A DNA stretch of 64,000 nt from Bryum argenteum (GCA_037043015.1 CM073322.1:33191364-33255363); one strand, 5' to 3'. Counted from the first letter of the stretch, positions 12,601 through 25,917 are shown. Program-made: numbers and translations. Notes: generated by a model not told the origin, from the letters alone.

Positions 12601-13908
12601 TGAAAAGAAGTGGTACTTTTGTTATATTGAAGTTGAGGAGGAATCTATTACCGTTGTATTTTTCCATGGTCTTATTGATTCTTTAGAAATTCCAAAAATA
12701 ATAAGTTCTTGATGTCCATATTGCTATTTCTTCAAGCGAACATTGTAAATGCCGCTCAGAACTTGCAAACATTGTTTTGATTTTTGAATGTATAGACAGT
12801 AGATTTCCACTTCAAGACTCTGAAATTGTAGAATAAATTTCCCATTCAACAAGATTAGAGGTTGGTTCAGAAAAATACTTCAAACTAAATAGCAAGACGT
12901 ATCTAATTTTTTAATCGAAGTAAAGGTCACAACAATTACGTTTTCAATCATTCAAACTAAAATGCGATACCAAACTAGTTTGATTACCTAAGTGAAGGTC
13001 CTAGCAGATGTATCTTCCCAAGACCACAAGAGATGGCCTCTTTTGGTACAAATAAATCATTTTTTGAAATGTAATGCTTCTAGTCTAAGAAGTATTAGTT
13101 TTCCTTCCTTGCCCAATCTCAAACCCTGGAATTTGACTTAAAATTGAATTTTCCTGCAAACGAACAATTGCTTACTGAACTGAACATGTTTACTCTAAAT
13201 CTTGTCTTCTTTGCTTATGCAACTTAGGACTATCAAACAATAAAGAAGCGATTGTGTCTACATTGAAAGCATCTCCATCATTCTTATGATCTCTAAAGTA
13301 CAGAGAAATCACATGTCGTATATTTTTAAAGTCTGAAATAGAGAAAGTTATTGCTCCCACGAGATAGATGTAGATCTTTCCAAGTTCCAAATAAAGACAA
13401 AGTTGCGAGTTCCTAGTTCTAAGGTCCGGACAAAACATGGTAGCACATGCAAATCATCAATTAGAAGAACACTATTACATGGCTTAATATTGCTCCTCCA
13501 ACAAATACAAACGAATGACGACCTAAAATCTGGCCTTGGAAGTTTCTACTCGATTAGAAGTTCTAGGCACGAACGATAGTAATGGTTGAGTGCGCCCTCA
13601 GCAGTTCTGTAGTACCGCAGTGCATACGTAGCTCTCGCTCTGTGAATAATATGCCTACATAACAACCATGACAAATTTCCGTTGTGAGTAACATTCTAAC
13701 TTTTGAAAGCTGAGAAATCACTTTTATCTGCAGAAAAGCCCTCGTTTGCGCCCTAAAATTATTTTCAAGAATGACAGGCTTTTGGCATGTCCCTCTTCCT
13801 CATCCCATGACCGAAATGACTCGCAACAAACTCTGTTCTCTATCTCCATCGACATAGGCGAGAGCAAGATCTTGGCGCTTTGTGTAGAAGACGTGAATAA
13901 ATTACTGT
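12601..13908. other. intergenic DNA, no gene recognised
   Basis: Short frames only, for example minus 13190-13438 with 82 codons and no domain. It lies between the two palindrome satellite blocks. Confidence 0.5.
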
Positions 13909-14760
13909 GGTATGCACATGCCTACCACTATAAAATTTGATCACTTATATTTGCTATATGTCATCAGCTTGTATCCATTTTGGGACTTCTACCTATAAAA
14001 CCAACTATATTTAAATTATTGAAGTCCGGTAGATACATGCCTACCGTGCCTTCAATAATTGGATTTTTGTAAGTCACAGGAAGGGTAGGTACATACCAAC
14101 CCCTAAAACATTTGGTTACTTGTATTTGGGATTTCGGATTGAATCGTAGCATTGTACCGAGCCTTTAAGTTGTTGAACATTATTTATCCTCTAATTGTTG
14201 AATTATTGTGGTATATACATGCCTACCCCGCCTTCAATAATTGTATATTTGTAAGTTACATGAGGAGTAGGCATATATCAACCTCGATCAAATTTAGTCA
14301 CTTCAATCTTGATTTTGGGCGGAGTCGTACCTTCTATGTTACTTCTTTTACATGAAATCTTATGTTTATATGTCCATATGTTGTATTTGAGGTAGGCACG
14401 TGCCTACCCCGCTTTCAATAATTGTATATTTGTATGTTACATCAGGTGTAGACGCATGCTTACACTTATATAAATATTCACTTGTATTTGTGAGCTTTCA
14501 TCAAAACACAGATACTTTGTAACTATTTAACATGATTTACTTTACAATTAGTAAATGAGGAGTGAACTCAAAATTCACACCCCCTTCAACAATTGTATAT
14601 TTGTAAGTTACATGAAGGGTAAGCACATGCCCACCTTATAGAATTTGTTTACTTGGACTTGGATTTTGGGCCGCTTCTTCGTTACTTCTTTTAAATGAAT
14701 CTTTATATTTGTATGTCTACTTGTTTTATTAGAGGTAGGCACATGCCTAACCCTTTATTT
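13909..14760. repeat. palindrome-bearing satellite, block 2 (~181-bp period)
   Basis: Palindromes related to block 1 occur at 13909, 14028, 14084, 14210, 14266, 14391, 14447, 14618 and 14734. The 14391-14408 copy is a perfect 18-bp palindrome with CACGTG at its centre. Steps 14028-14210-14391 and 14084-14266-14447 are 181-182 bp. The spacer following the first palindrome of each unit keeps the string 'ttcaataattgtatatttgt', with changes. About four units are present. Confidence 0.85.
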
Positions 14761-15470
14761 GTTTGACATTCATTTTAATTTTTTTAATTTTTTTAATGTA
14801 GATATGAATGGGGCTTTACTTTGAAGTCCATCTTTGGGTGGTGGCCCTAGTCCAAGTGGAGAAGGAACATGCTCTGAATATCAAAACTAGTTTCCCTATT
14901 AAACATTGATGGCACAGAGATTGCTTGTGGTGTGGTCCAAGAAGAGACAGTTGAAAGTATTGTTGGATATCACTATGAATTATAGATGAAGTAGTTTGTG
15001 TGAAGAGTATTTTAGATGGAAGTGCACATGTATACAAATTACACATGGCAAAAATGGGAGAGTGTTTGGACAAAATTATAAGGTGGCCTAGATCTCAAGT
15101 AAAGAAAATGAGGCCCAATCCACCTTCCAATCAGGGGCAAAGACTTTCTTACCTACAACCATAAGTCCCACATGAAAGTTAATTTGGAAGCAACAATAGT
15201 ACAATTTGTCCAAGGTTTGTACACTCATTGGACGAGTTGCCTTTATCTCCTAAAAAAAACTCATACATTTCTAGGAATCGCAAAGATAAAGCTACAAAAG
15301 GTCCCCAAATCATTGGAGCTTCAAGAAAGGAGAAGGTGACATTGGCGACAATCACATTTACAAAAGGACAAAAAATTTGCTCGAAATGTTGTTTGGTTAC
15401 AATTGATTCCCTTGATATCTTGTCTCTGCATTATTAAGCTTGGAAAAGTAAAGAGTACAAACAAAGAGCA
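14761..15470. other. intergenic DNA, no gene recognised
   Basis: No domain is seen in the short frames (minus 14816-15073, plus 15228-15437). The right part may belong to the decayed DUF7869 relative. Confidence 0.45.
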
Positions 15471-16407
15471 GCTTGGTTACTTACTTGGCAAAGGGCATTG
15501 AAGGTAACTTCTTCAGATAGGTCAGAGCAATGCAAATTTGAGAAAAGGATTTGTGGAAGTCAGGATTGCAATAGTTGCTTTGCGCTAGCCATTGGATATT
15601 GCATGAGAAGATTAACCAAGGTCAAATTTAATATTTGAAAAATACATATGTATGGACTTATCCATCGTAACACATGTAGCCATTGAGAAACATTGCATAT
15701 ATCCATGGCAAGGCCAGAATTTGAATCATACATCAATATATCTCGTGAAATTCAACCTCGTAGGCAAGTTTGCCGAAAAATTCATGGTGCACTTATCCTT
15801 GTGGTTTGTTTGCCTATGATTGTACGTCGCCATGAAGTATGGAGAATTATCAACTCTAACTTTTCCAAATAGGAGAATCAAATAGGGTAGTCAACTTTTT
15901 CTAAACTGTGGAGAATTGAAGTTACTAATGTTCATGTTCCGACGAAGTCAAGGTTTTTAAAGTGCCAATATTGTTGGAAATACGAAGAAAATTGAAAATT
16001 GCTACCCAATGAACCATTGAAAGAAGCCGTAGATACAACCGTATACATTTAGATTTGGCTATAGAAGAGCGGAAAGATTATACTCGAGCAAGATTGGCTG
16101 CAATGGAGAGCACAGATGAGAGCATGAGTATAATTATTGATGGAATGGACCAAAATACAAACGTACGTGCCGAGAATCAAGGATAATGTGAAAGGAATTG
16201 AGTCTCGATACATGAAGACTCATCTATGTGGGGTACTGGTGCATGGAATAGGACTATGTTGCCGTGTGAGGGTGGATTCTCATTACAAACACAATAGCAA
16301 GTAGGTAGTAACATCAATCATGAAGGTTATCCAAGATGTGAAACGGCGTCGAGGTTAATACCTGCGCTTCTTTGCATTCAAGGAGATAATTGCAAAAGTG
16401 AAAACAA

Positions 16408-16443
<36 letters not shown>

Positions 16444-17480
16444 TTGCAATGTGTGCAACGTTGGTTGCATTGGGTTTTTTCAAGGAAATCCAGTTATCTT
16501 TTTAATAGTTGGTCACCCTTATGAAGATATTGATGAACGTTTCAGTTTCATATCTTCAACATTAAAGCGACAAGATATCAATAGTCTTCAGGATTTGTTG
16601 AAATGTGTCCGAAAGGCCAATACATACACAGCCTTTTGTACATGCCGAGCACTTGGAACACATAAAGGATTTGAAGAAATTTATTACCCCTTATTTAAAA
16701 TGAGATGCATTTGTTGGTATCAATCAACCTCATCATTTTGATTTTATATGCAAATCAAAAAGCCTCATATCCAATATAAGAGTTACGCAAGAACCCCTTT
16801 GTGGAAGACAGAAAATAAACACGAGTGTTTTTACTCAATTGAGTCCAAGGTAATATCGGCTTAAGTTCAGCATGCAAATGATAGGGAATTTTAAGGAGTT
16901 CAAGATTTCATCCTCTTAAAAGAACAACATATTGCTGGACATGTGAATGACTTTTCTCATCTGTCAAAAAAGTCTCGTAGTAATTGAAGAAGCTTAAAAA
17001 CTTATTTCTCATTTGATTGAGTTTCCCTTAAAGAATAGAAGTGAAGAGTCTTGAGCGCTATTTTGGCCACTTGGCTTGGAGAATCCTATTGCTATTGAGG
17101 CTTATAACAATGATATGGATGTACAAGAACATTCTGCAATCTCGAATGTTCAACAGTCTCTTCCTCCAGTATTGGTGATGAGAAACGCTCATAAATGCCT
17201 AAAGGTCATCGCGTCCGTAGAGTAAATATTGTACGTGGCCGAGTGGGGCAACAAGTTCAGAATCAAACTAGTATATCACAAGAATTGAATAGTGTGGCAT
17301 TGACAACCCTAAATCCTCACATGGATGTTGAAATAGGAATATTTGTTGCCGTGTGAACGAGGGAGGATGATATGACCAACAATATACCTTTTTTGTTGGA
17401 AAGGTGTTGACAATTATTAGACAAGAATTTGCTCATGGTGAGGTTAATGTTCTTTGGTACCAACCAAAAATGCCAACATG
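15470..17480 (+). pseudogene. decayed DUF7869-type gene, second copy
   Basis: Fragments in the same order as the 4.8-8.0 kb gene are visible: a stretch near 16130 reading DGMDQNTN, one near 16215 reading KTHLCGVLVHGIGLCC, a QGDNCKSENKN-like piece near 16380, and an open piece at 16451-16741 with GHPYEDIDERFS. Many stops and frame changes lie between them, so the copy is non-functional. The spelling differs enough from the first copy to suggest an old, separate insertion. Confidence 0.75.
16411..16441. repeat. (TA)n microsatellite inside the pseudogene
   Basis: About 15 TA units sit exactly where the intact relative has codons for Asn-Ile-Tyr-Met (aatatttatatg). The microsatellite therefore probably grew out of coding sequence after the gene died. 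Confidence 0.9.
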
Positions 17481-18966
17481 ATTGCGAGAAATACAATGAA
17501 ATTGATTGAACCTTAAGTTTATATTTTTTAAAATTTAGTTGTATTATATTTAAACCAATAAATAAAATTAGAGCCATGCATGAAGCGGTAAACAAAAATA
17601 GAAAACAACTAATTATAGTAAACACGAGAAAAATCCTCATGATAATATAACAAATTTAGTATACATCTTTTATAAAAAATTACCTAAAATTTTTATTACT
17701 TCAAAATTTATTAATGAAATATATTTTTTAATAATTTTAGATGTAACATTGAATTTATTTGATTCAATGCTTTTTTTATAGTAGCAGATTTCACTAATTT
17801 TATCACAATTTTACCTTTTTTTTAATAAAAATTTCAATTAAACTTTAATTAATTATATTAGTAATAAGCAAATTAAATTATCAATAAACTTTTTTATTAT
17901 ATAAATAATTTTTAGTAATCAAGTATTTTTATTAATTGAAAGGTAATTATTTTATTAAAAAGATGTTCTTCAAACGTTATAGAAATCGTATAGAAATTGT
18001 AAAGAACGTTCTTAGAAACCTTCATGGGAACCACATGATTTTGTACCTATAGGATTAGTTTTTTCATCATGAAAAGGTCTCATAGGGTCTTACTAGAAAC
18101 CTTGCAAGTGTTAGTTGCATAAGAACAATGGGGTTGAAGATACCTGACGATCAGAAGCTACTTCTGTATAGGCATTTAGAGTGAATAGAATGACAACACA
18201 TGGCACGTATTGACAAGGATTGACATTTGAACCTTGATCTTCAAAGTCATTCAGCTCTAATAAAAAACTTAAAATCTAATATGATATCATTGCATCATAT
18301 TATATTGCAAACTTAGTTTAGAGAGAATTTTCATACCGAAGTATTGATTTCATAATGGTATCAAATGTCATGAGTTGAATTATTTCTCTTACAACCTATA
18401 CCAGTTTGATATTGAATAGGACTATTCTATAGGACATTCATTAATTATGAATGTCATTTCCAAAAATTTGGCCCCAAATTGCCTTCTAATTTTGTCCAAT
18501 TGTAAAAATAATGACATGTGTACTTTTCAAAAATAATGACATGTGCACTTTTAACGAAGCTTGTGTTGTTTTTGAAATTAAGTGAAAAAGATAAAATAAT
18601 TCATCAAAGATGGAGATTCTATTTTTTGACATTGATATTTTATGAACACGTGAAGGGTCCATAACACAAAAGATTTACTAGGATAAATTTGATAAAATCC
18701 TCTCATGTTGAAATGAATTAGAGAATTTCAAGAGTTCACAAAATGGTTGCAACACTTTTTAGAGGATAGTGCACATTATGTTTTTTATGATGTAAGGGTA
18801 TCTTGTATCTTGGAGCACAAGCTAAAAGGGAGTCAAACCTAATAGTAAGAGATTGTAAGGGGTGATATTAGAGAGGTGTAAATAAAAATAAAAATATAAA
18901 TGCTCGTTGATGGAGAGTGATAGGGTGGTTTAGAAGCATAGTAGAAAACAACTCTTTCTTCCATAG
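17481..18966. other. AT-rich DNA, no gene recognised
   Basis: A minus-strand frame of 107 codons (17317-17640) is hydrophobic and low in complexity, with no recognisable domain. Nothing else is seen. Confidence 0.5.
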
Positions 18967-19117
18967 GCTTTTGAATTTTTCACTAAGTCTTTTTGAGCTT
19001 TAAATTGGGCAGCTTTTGAATTTTTCACTAAGTCTTTTTGAGCTTTAAATTGGGCAGAGTAAGTGATACATTGTAAGAGTTTGAAGGCAGAGTAAGTGAT
19101 ACATTGTAAGAGTTTGG
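18967..19117. repeat. two adjacent tandem duplications (45 bp and 33 bp)
   Basis: A 45-bp unit beginning 'gcttttgaatttttcac' is present at 18967 and 19012. It is followed at once by a 33-bp unit containing 'gtgatacattgtaagagttt' at 19054 and 19087. Confidence 0.9.
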
Positions 19118-20630
19118 CAAGATATAGGGCAATATTCAATGCAACCATTGGAATACAACTAATACTAAAACCAAATCTACATTAAAATAATTATAATTGC
19201 TCACACCCATACAACTAAGTTGAAATTTTCTCCATATTGCGACATAGACTAATTCATTTCAAAGAATACAAGCCTAGAATGTAACTTGAACATGCATGTG
19301 TACAATAAATCCTAGAGTCAAACTAATAGTAATTTGTGATTATAATATTTGATTATGAGGAATTGGGAAATCCAAACTGATACCAATGTCCAATGCAATT
19401 TTGAGCAAAAGTACTTCATTGCAATAAACTTGCGACATATTTGTTGCAACTCTTGGTACTAACAAACACATTGCTGCAAGCTTCTTTAAAAAAGCAATTA
19501 CCTTAATGCAAATCCTTGTGATATTAGTCTAAAATGCACTTAAGTAGTGCAACTCTTCTTATCAACTAGCCAAATGAGACCCATAACCATAAAATCAAAG
19601 AGATTGGTTGACCCTCCCGCATGAGCATAACGCCATTCAAAGTTACTGCTCTATAAAAGTCATTACAAACTATATTGATGTTAAAAATACATCAACATTG
19701 TGTACTCTACATAGTTCAAATTTAGGGCTTCAAAAAACAAGCTCTCATATACCTCAGTGACCATGAGTTCTCTCAAACTTCACTTTTGTAACACTTCAAG
19801 AATAATTTTGTTATGTATTTTTTTAACACCAATTAATATATTAATAAATTGACATAAAAATACATACAATTATATTCTTCATATGACCAAGTTGTCTTTA
19901 TACAACCTATTGGTACATTAATGAAGGAAAAAGAAAACAGAGCCAATTTCTGCTCTGAGAGTAATTCTTAGGGTTGCTTAACACTCTCGACCATGAAGAT
20001 TGACCATGGCCTTCTAAATCTTGTGATTGGAGAGTAAAGTGCTCATGGTCAGAGAGAATGGCATCACAGCGGCTCTAAGCTCCGCATGAACTGAGAGAAG
20101 GGCGTGATTCGGGAGGAAGCAAGACGTTTGATGCGTGTTCGTATTGCCTGTTCATGGTTGCAAGATTGCGTGAGCGAGGCGGCTGGGAAGTCTTGTAACG
20201 TAAGGAACGCAAGAACAGATCTCTCGTGAACTGGATCGGTGTTGGCTTGTGTCTTGATGTGGAGCAGTGTTGGCTCCTTTCAACTCATCTGCAGGCTGGG
20301 CTGCGGCACAAGTGAGATCCAGGTGCTTCCTCCCGCTCTTTCTTGCCCCGATCTTAGTTCACCGCGGCCGCACATCCAACTGTTCACCGCATGCTTTTTT
20401 AACCTCAACCATTAGTCTGTAACCGTTCGTAGCATACTCTTGAATCTTGTAGCACGCCCAGTTTGCTAGATCTGAAACACTAAAACCTAGCTCTAAATTA
20501 TCCCTGCTAGATAGTAGCACCCAACAGATTAACCTAGATCCGGAATTTCTGGATCACTACTCAACGATAGCCCCTCTCGAGACTTCACCGACACATAAGA
20601 GGACGACACATTACTGTTGCCCCGACCAAG
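19118..20630. other. no gene; right part may be a 5' leader
   Basis: 19118-19920 shows nothing. From about 19930 the GC content rises and stays higher to the ORF1-like gene, so 19930-20630 may be the untranslated leader of that element. This is an inference from composition only. Confidence 0.4.
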
Positions 20631-20981
20631 TTTTTGTATCTGGACGGCTACCTGCACAGTGCCACTAAGACGAAACACTTCACCAACCTCATTCAAGGTA
20701 CGCATCTAACACACTCTTTCAATTGTGTTGCCATGTTGTTGTTCCTCCTTATAAACTCCCTGTGTAGATCGAGCACCCCATGTAATGCTTGGAGGTTCCT
20801 AACCTCCAAGAGGGATAATGCTTCATCTCTCATGACATATGTTCACCACTGCAATCCTATGCTATCCTCATTACATGCCATACTCTATCAACATTGTCTT
20901 TTTGACTATACTTGCATTCTACAAAATTCAATTCACAAACGCAACATAACTTTGCCCTACTACATGACGAATTGTGTACAG

Positions 20982-22812
20982 ATGGGTGACCTCCGCTCCA
21001 ACGCTTCGCTGACTCTAAATGAGATAGACATGGAGGACGCAATCCACACCTACAAACGAGACTCTCCCATCACCAACAAATCTGCACACAAGAAGGCAAG
21101 AGCATCTATCAGCAAAGTTATGCTCCACACAGAATTCTGGTATGGTTTTCCTGTAATGGAGGCCTTAGCATACGAAGCTGGAATTCCTCCATTCAGCCCG
21201 ACAAAATCATTGGATGACCTAATCAGAGCGGGTTACATCGAAAGCGAAGCCCGAGACCTGCAAAAGGGGCGCATGTCATTTCCAAGGGTGGTACAGAAGC
21301 TCTGGCCAATGGCAAGACCAGATCACATTGAGGGACAACATTTCAACATAACGCAACTGCCATTTGACATTGAGGTAAACTCAAGCACAAACCTTTCCTT
21401 AGACTACCACATTCTCCTGCAATTTGAGAAACCCTCCACCCCGTTCAGTCAAGACCAGATCATGAAAAAAATCCTCTTGCGATTATCAGACATGAATATT
21501 TCCCTAGGTGATGACATAGGAGAACCTCTTGCAATCCTTTGCCATGGCCCAAAATCTGATAGGGTTTGGTCTGGAATGGCCAAAGTCCACCTGCAAAAAC
21601 CAGAAACAGACGGAATAGCATTACTGGAAGGTACAAGAGTTTTTGCCATTGCTCTAGACCATGATTTCCTCACCATTGCTAAAATTGCTAAATCCTACGA
21701 TCCTCTAGCCCCTAGTAACCTCTTGACCATAAAGGTACAAACAGAAAACATCAAAGGTTTAGAACCTCACCATTTGTTTCAAACTTTGGTAGAAGAGAGT
21801 TTCAATAGAGGCCATGAGTATGAGATTACCCAAGTGCAGAAAAACCCTAAAGAAACATATGGGTGGCTCACGACCACATCACCTGAACAAGTAGCAAAAG
21901 TAGGCAGGAACAAAATCCCGATCCTTGGTGAGCTCCTGTCTCCGATTGTCCCCACCGACGATCAACTGTCTAGAGAGGATGTCATGAAACGAAATTGCTT
22001 AGTACTCATTGCCAAAGGATTGAATCTCACAAAACCTATAGAACACACTACAGATCTAGCCTAAAAGCCCACATAGGACCCAACAATGTATCCTCAGTTT
22101 TCTATCCCAGAGCCAAGCATACAGTACACACCGGAGTTGCCAATATAGAGTGTTTGAATGCTACAGTCTACAAACAATTTTTACGAAAATCCGTGCGACT
22201 CAACGGGAAGTGGATAGAATTCCAGCCTCATCCTAATAGTCTTAACGGAAGTGCACGACCGGATGATGCTACCTTGAAGAGGCTAGGATTTGCGACATTG
22301 ATGATCTTGCTATGGCTAACACGGTGGAAGCTCTCAAGAACGCTCCCAACATCAAGCTCCGGCCGCTCACGAAGAAAGACATTACGGCAATTGTAGAAGA
22401 AGTGGTCACCAAGGAGAACAACAAGCTTAGACAGGAGTTCAAAGCTGACATGACTACACTGCACATCGATATGCGCAAAGAAGCCAATGACTATGCTGAT
22501 CAGAAGCATCTTGAGATTCAAACAGCACTCACAAACCTCAAGCAAGTTTTCGGCCAGAGCATGCTCGTATTGGAGAATATCATCCGCCCGGCTCTTCCGG
22601 CTCGAACCGTCGAACGCGGCGAAACGACAAGTGACACACAACGCCATCGCCCACCACTCCAAGCGACCTCGCAAGTACGGCGTTCATCACAGCGCAACTT
22701 CGAAAGCGGCTCTTCATCTCCACTGCACATGTTTGAAGTTGGCGCATGGAGCCTCGCCGGGAGCGCGCATTTACAAGGAACAACATGGCACCCAACAACA
22801 AACGAAAGGTGA
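20982..22812 (+). pseudogene. ORF1-like retroelement protein, frame-broken
   Basis: The main open frame runs to 22064. I prefer the ATG at 20982, because the upstream extension (from 20634) looks like leader sequence. The reading continues after one-base shifts near 22045 and 22285, ending at 22812. The second part has a compact module ending in LNGKWIEFQPHP. The last part begins MANTVEALKN and is rich in charged heptad-like sequence, suggesting a coiled coil. Order and position (same strand, upstream of an endonuclease/RT gene) suit a LINE ORF1 nucleic-acid-binding protein. I cannot name the family. It may belong to the LINE that follows or to a different element, because its base composition differs sharply. 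Confidence 0.5.
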
Positions 22813-22939
22813 AAAACGGAAACAAAAAACGAGCTTTCAAAAAAAATGTAGGAAGAACAGCCGAGAGCTGCAAATTGCATGCACAATCCGGCCTCACTTA
22901 GACATCATATCTGATGATGATGGGTTGATGGAGACGTGT

Positions 22940-24489
22940 GGAGACACCTGCCCTTGTCATCATCATTACTTATGTTTTTTATTTTTTCTTTTTTTATTGC
23001 TATTACTCCTGTCGAGCTAATCATTGCTTCTTCTACGTTTTAAATATACTATTAGGATATTTTTATAAATATATATACTTATTAAACATATTTCAATTAC
23101 ATTTATTCCCTTGTGCATGCCTTTATGTTCTCTTCATTCTCTTCTCTTTTTCTATTTTTTCATTACTTGACACCAAACTTTCTTATACAAAAACAAAAAA
23201 GTATATCTTCTTACACAACAAAACAACTACTCAAAACCCAATAATAAAAACAAATCTCACACACTTCTCAAAAAATAAAACAACTCTTAGACAAATTCTA
23301 TTTACAAAAACAATCTTCTTATCAAACCATTATACACACACTACTCTCACAAACCTCCCATTCACAACTATACACATCTTACTCTCAAAAACTACATATC
23401 CAAAGACATATACACAACATACAAAGACAAATATTCCTAAACATATGCATACAAAAACCACTCTACAAAACGCATCGCCATCACTAACTCTATATTCTTT
23501 GTTCCTCTCAATAGACACAAGACACAAACGCATAACCTCTTCGCAACGCAAACATTCCAAGGAAATAACAACAAACAACAATAAACTAACAACAAAGTAT
23601 AAACACTATTATATCACAAACATCAACATAACATTATCCCAAATACAATTAATTAGTGGATATTGGCTCATTGTCACAACGAACAAATTCTTTAGACACG
23701 TCGACCTCGAAAGAAGGTTGAAATTTACACCAAATTATCTTTCCCAAAACATAGAAAACACAACGCCATCACCAACTCTATCAACTTTATTACTCTCATT
23801 ACCTTGCCTTGCTTATAAATCAATAATCCAAATAACAAATAAATTGCACAAAGACCGCTTCACCAATGGCCACAAAATACTAGAAAACACAACTATCTAT
23901 AAACAATTACTTATCAACATTTCGAACCTATAAAAGACAGAAATGATGTACACACACTTATCTTTTAGTCACTTTAAAATATTACGAAAGACCAAGACAT
24001 TATATAGACAATTTTGCAATAAATTTTTCAAATACTTCCTAATTATTTCTTGTTGGATATTACATAGTACATCAAAAATACAAAGAGCTTTATCTCAAGT
24101 TGTTTTTGTAAAGAACCATACTATTGATCATAACAATATGATATTAAATACAAGAGTGTTTCAATTTTTCAAAAGTGATCATTTACTAATCATCTCAACC
24201 AAATCCACTTCAAAAACTATAAGTTCTCTAATTATTAAATTCTCAAACATGACACATTGCAATGCTTCATGTATATTTAGTTTTGATATCTTAAATAAAG
24301 AATCACTACAAACAAACACAATTGGAATAAAACTCTTTAAAATTACCAACAATCAAAGAGATGTAACTTTTCGTACAAGGTACAATGTACAATCTTGCTT
24401 GTTTGATGAAAAAACGCCTCTAGAGTATATTAAACATATCTACCAACCACAAGTATCATTATTAAACATTATATAAACATAAAAATAGT
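22940..24489. other. T-rich then A/C-rich tract with spurious open frames
   Basis: A pyrimidine-rich run at about 22960-23170 passes into a G-poor, A/C-rich stretch. Long open frames here (22938-23933 and 23943-24476) read low-complexity Lys/Thr/Asn/Leu sequence and are best explained by base composition. It may be the 5' untranslated part of the LINE. Confidence 0.5.
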
Positions 24490-24532
24490 ATGTATTTTTC
24501 CCCTACACAAAACAATAAGCACACAAATTATC

Positions 24533-25115
24533 AAGCTCGGCCTTTTCACCCCACAAACAATAAACATTTGCATCACACAATAAATCCTATGATGCGGCCA
24601 AAGTCCAAACCCACTAAATTAACACCAAACACTAAACACACAAACATTCAAGCTCGGCCTCCCGGCCTCGCCGATAAGAACATTACAAAAATAATAACAG
24701 AAATTAAAACAATAATAGCCAACACTACACCCACTCTAAAAGAAAAAAAAAACCCAACTTATTCGATCTCAAATACTAGCCAAAATAAACACAAAAGCTC
24801 CAAAATATCCCATCACAAGACAACATTTGCACCACAAAAAATATCCCAAGTTACCCAAAAACAAACAAACAAACCCTACACACAACTTTACAAAATATCG
24901 AGCTCGGCCTCCCGGCCTCGCCTATAAGCTAAATTTAATAAACTCATGCAAAATACACGTACTCTCTTCGCCTCAAAAACTAAACAAAAAGCCAAAACAC
25001 CCCATTACAAATCACCACTCAAAGCATACTAAAAATTCCAAACCAATCCCATCAAACCCCACTCAAAACACCATACTCACAAACAAACAAACCGAGCGTC
25101 CTGGACTTGCCTATG
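24533..25115 (+). repeat. GC-rich 26-bp motif repeated four times in the LINE 5' region
   Basis: The string 'gctcggcctcccggcctcgc' occurs at about 24652 and 24902, with shorter or diverged forms at about 24535 and 25093. Three copies run into a TATAAG- or TATGAA-like end. The copies lie in different reading frames, so the conservation is at DNA level. They stand out as G-containing islands in an otherwise G-poor tract. Confidence 0.7.
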
Positions 25116-25249
25116 AACCAACTGACCAAAATACAACTTATAAAACACACACAAACAACACTACATCCACAAAAATATCAAAAACATCAACCCACACTAC
25201 TAAAACATATCACTACACATACAAAGACAAATATCACTTACCAAAATGT

Positions 25250-25276
25250 GGAGATGTCGAAACTAACCCAGGGCCC
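25250..25276 (+). other. 2A-like ribosome-skipping motif
   Basis: The frame reads CGDVETNPGP followed by Met, an exact match to the known consensus D(V/I)ExNPGP. In other systems this consensus makes the ribosome release the upstream chain at the Gly-Pro junction. It lies before the endonuclease, so it would separate an N-terminal product from the catalytic polyprotein. 2A sequences at this place are known from trypanosome and some animal non-LTR elements. Confidence 0.85.
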
Positions 25277-25917
25277 ATGCCGAATGTACTCAAAACACAC
25301 CCAGCCGTCCACAAACGAAGATGCAAGAATTACTTCATACCATGCACAATTCGACTACACCCTGAGTACCAGCATTTATCAACACAATTTGCGCCATGTC
25401 TCATAAATACGCACCCAAAACATCCAGAAGCACAAATAAAATACCCATATCTCACAAACTACGTCCGGGAAAACTCTCATCATCCAGCACCACATATACT
25501 ATACGCTCTTATCACAACAATAAACCCATCACCCGAAACATGCAACCACATCCTTGAACATCCGAGTAATCCAAATTGGACCACTATATTACTTAACAAA
25601 ATGGCCACACTTCAAAACCCGCCGGAAAGACATCTTAACAACCCACATCCATATACACAATTCAAAAACACAAACTCTAATCTAATAAACCCTCCCAACA
25701 CCATACACAAACAATTATATGAATTCATTCAACAAAACAATACACCACCCAATCAAGAACAATTAAAGAACAAATTCCCATTTTTACCCGACAACCTACT
25801 TGCAGAAGTCCTAAAATTCAACGAACCCCTTCCCGAATATTCTCATCCCCCAAAGACCAAATACGCCTCCCCCCACAAAATACAACACCAATCACTACTA
25901 ACCATAAAACACATATA

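Noticed and set aside
12263-14760. CRISPR-like array
   Set aside because: Palindromic repeats are regularly spaced, but spacers are themselves repeated and the DNA is plant nuclear; it is a satellite.
22938-24476. Long plus-strand frames of 331 and 177 codons
   Set aside because: They read low-complexity Lys/Thr/Asn/Leu protein in a G-poor tract where stop codons are rare by composition. No motif is present.
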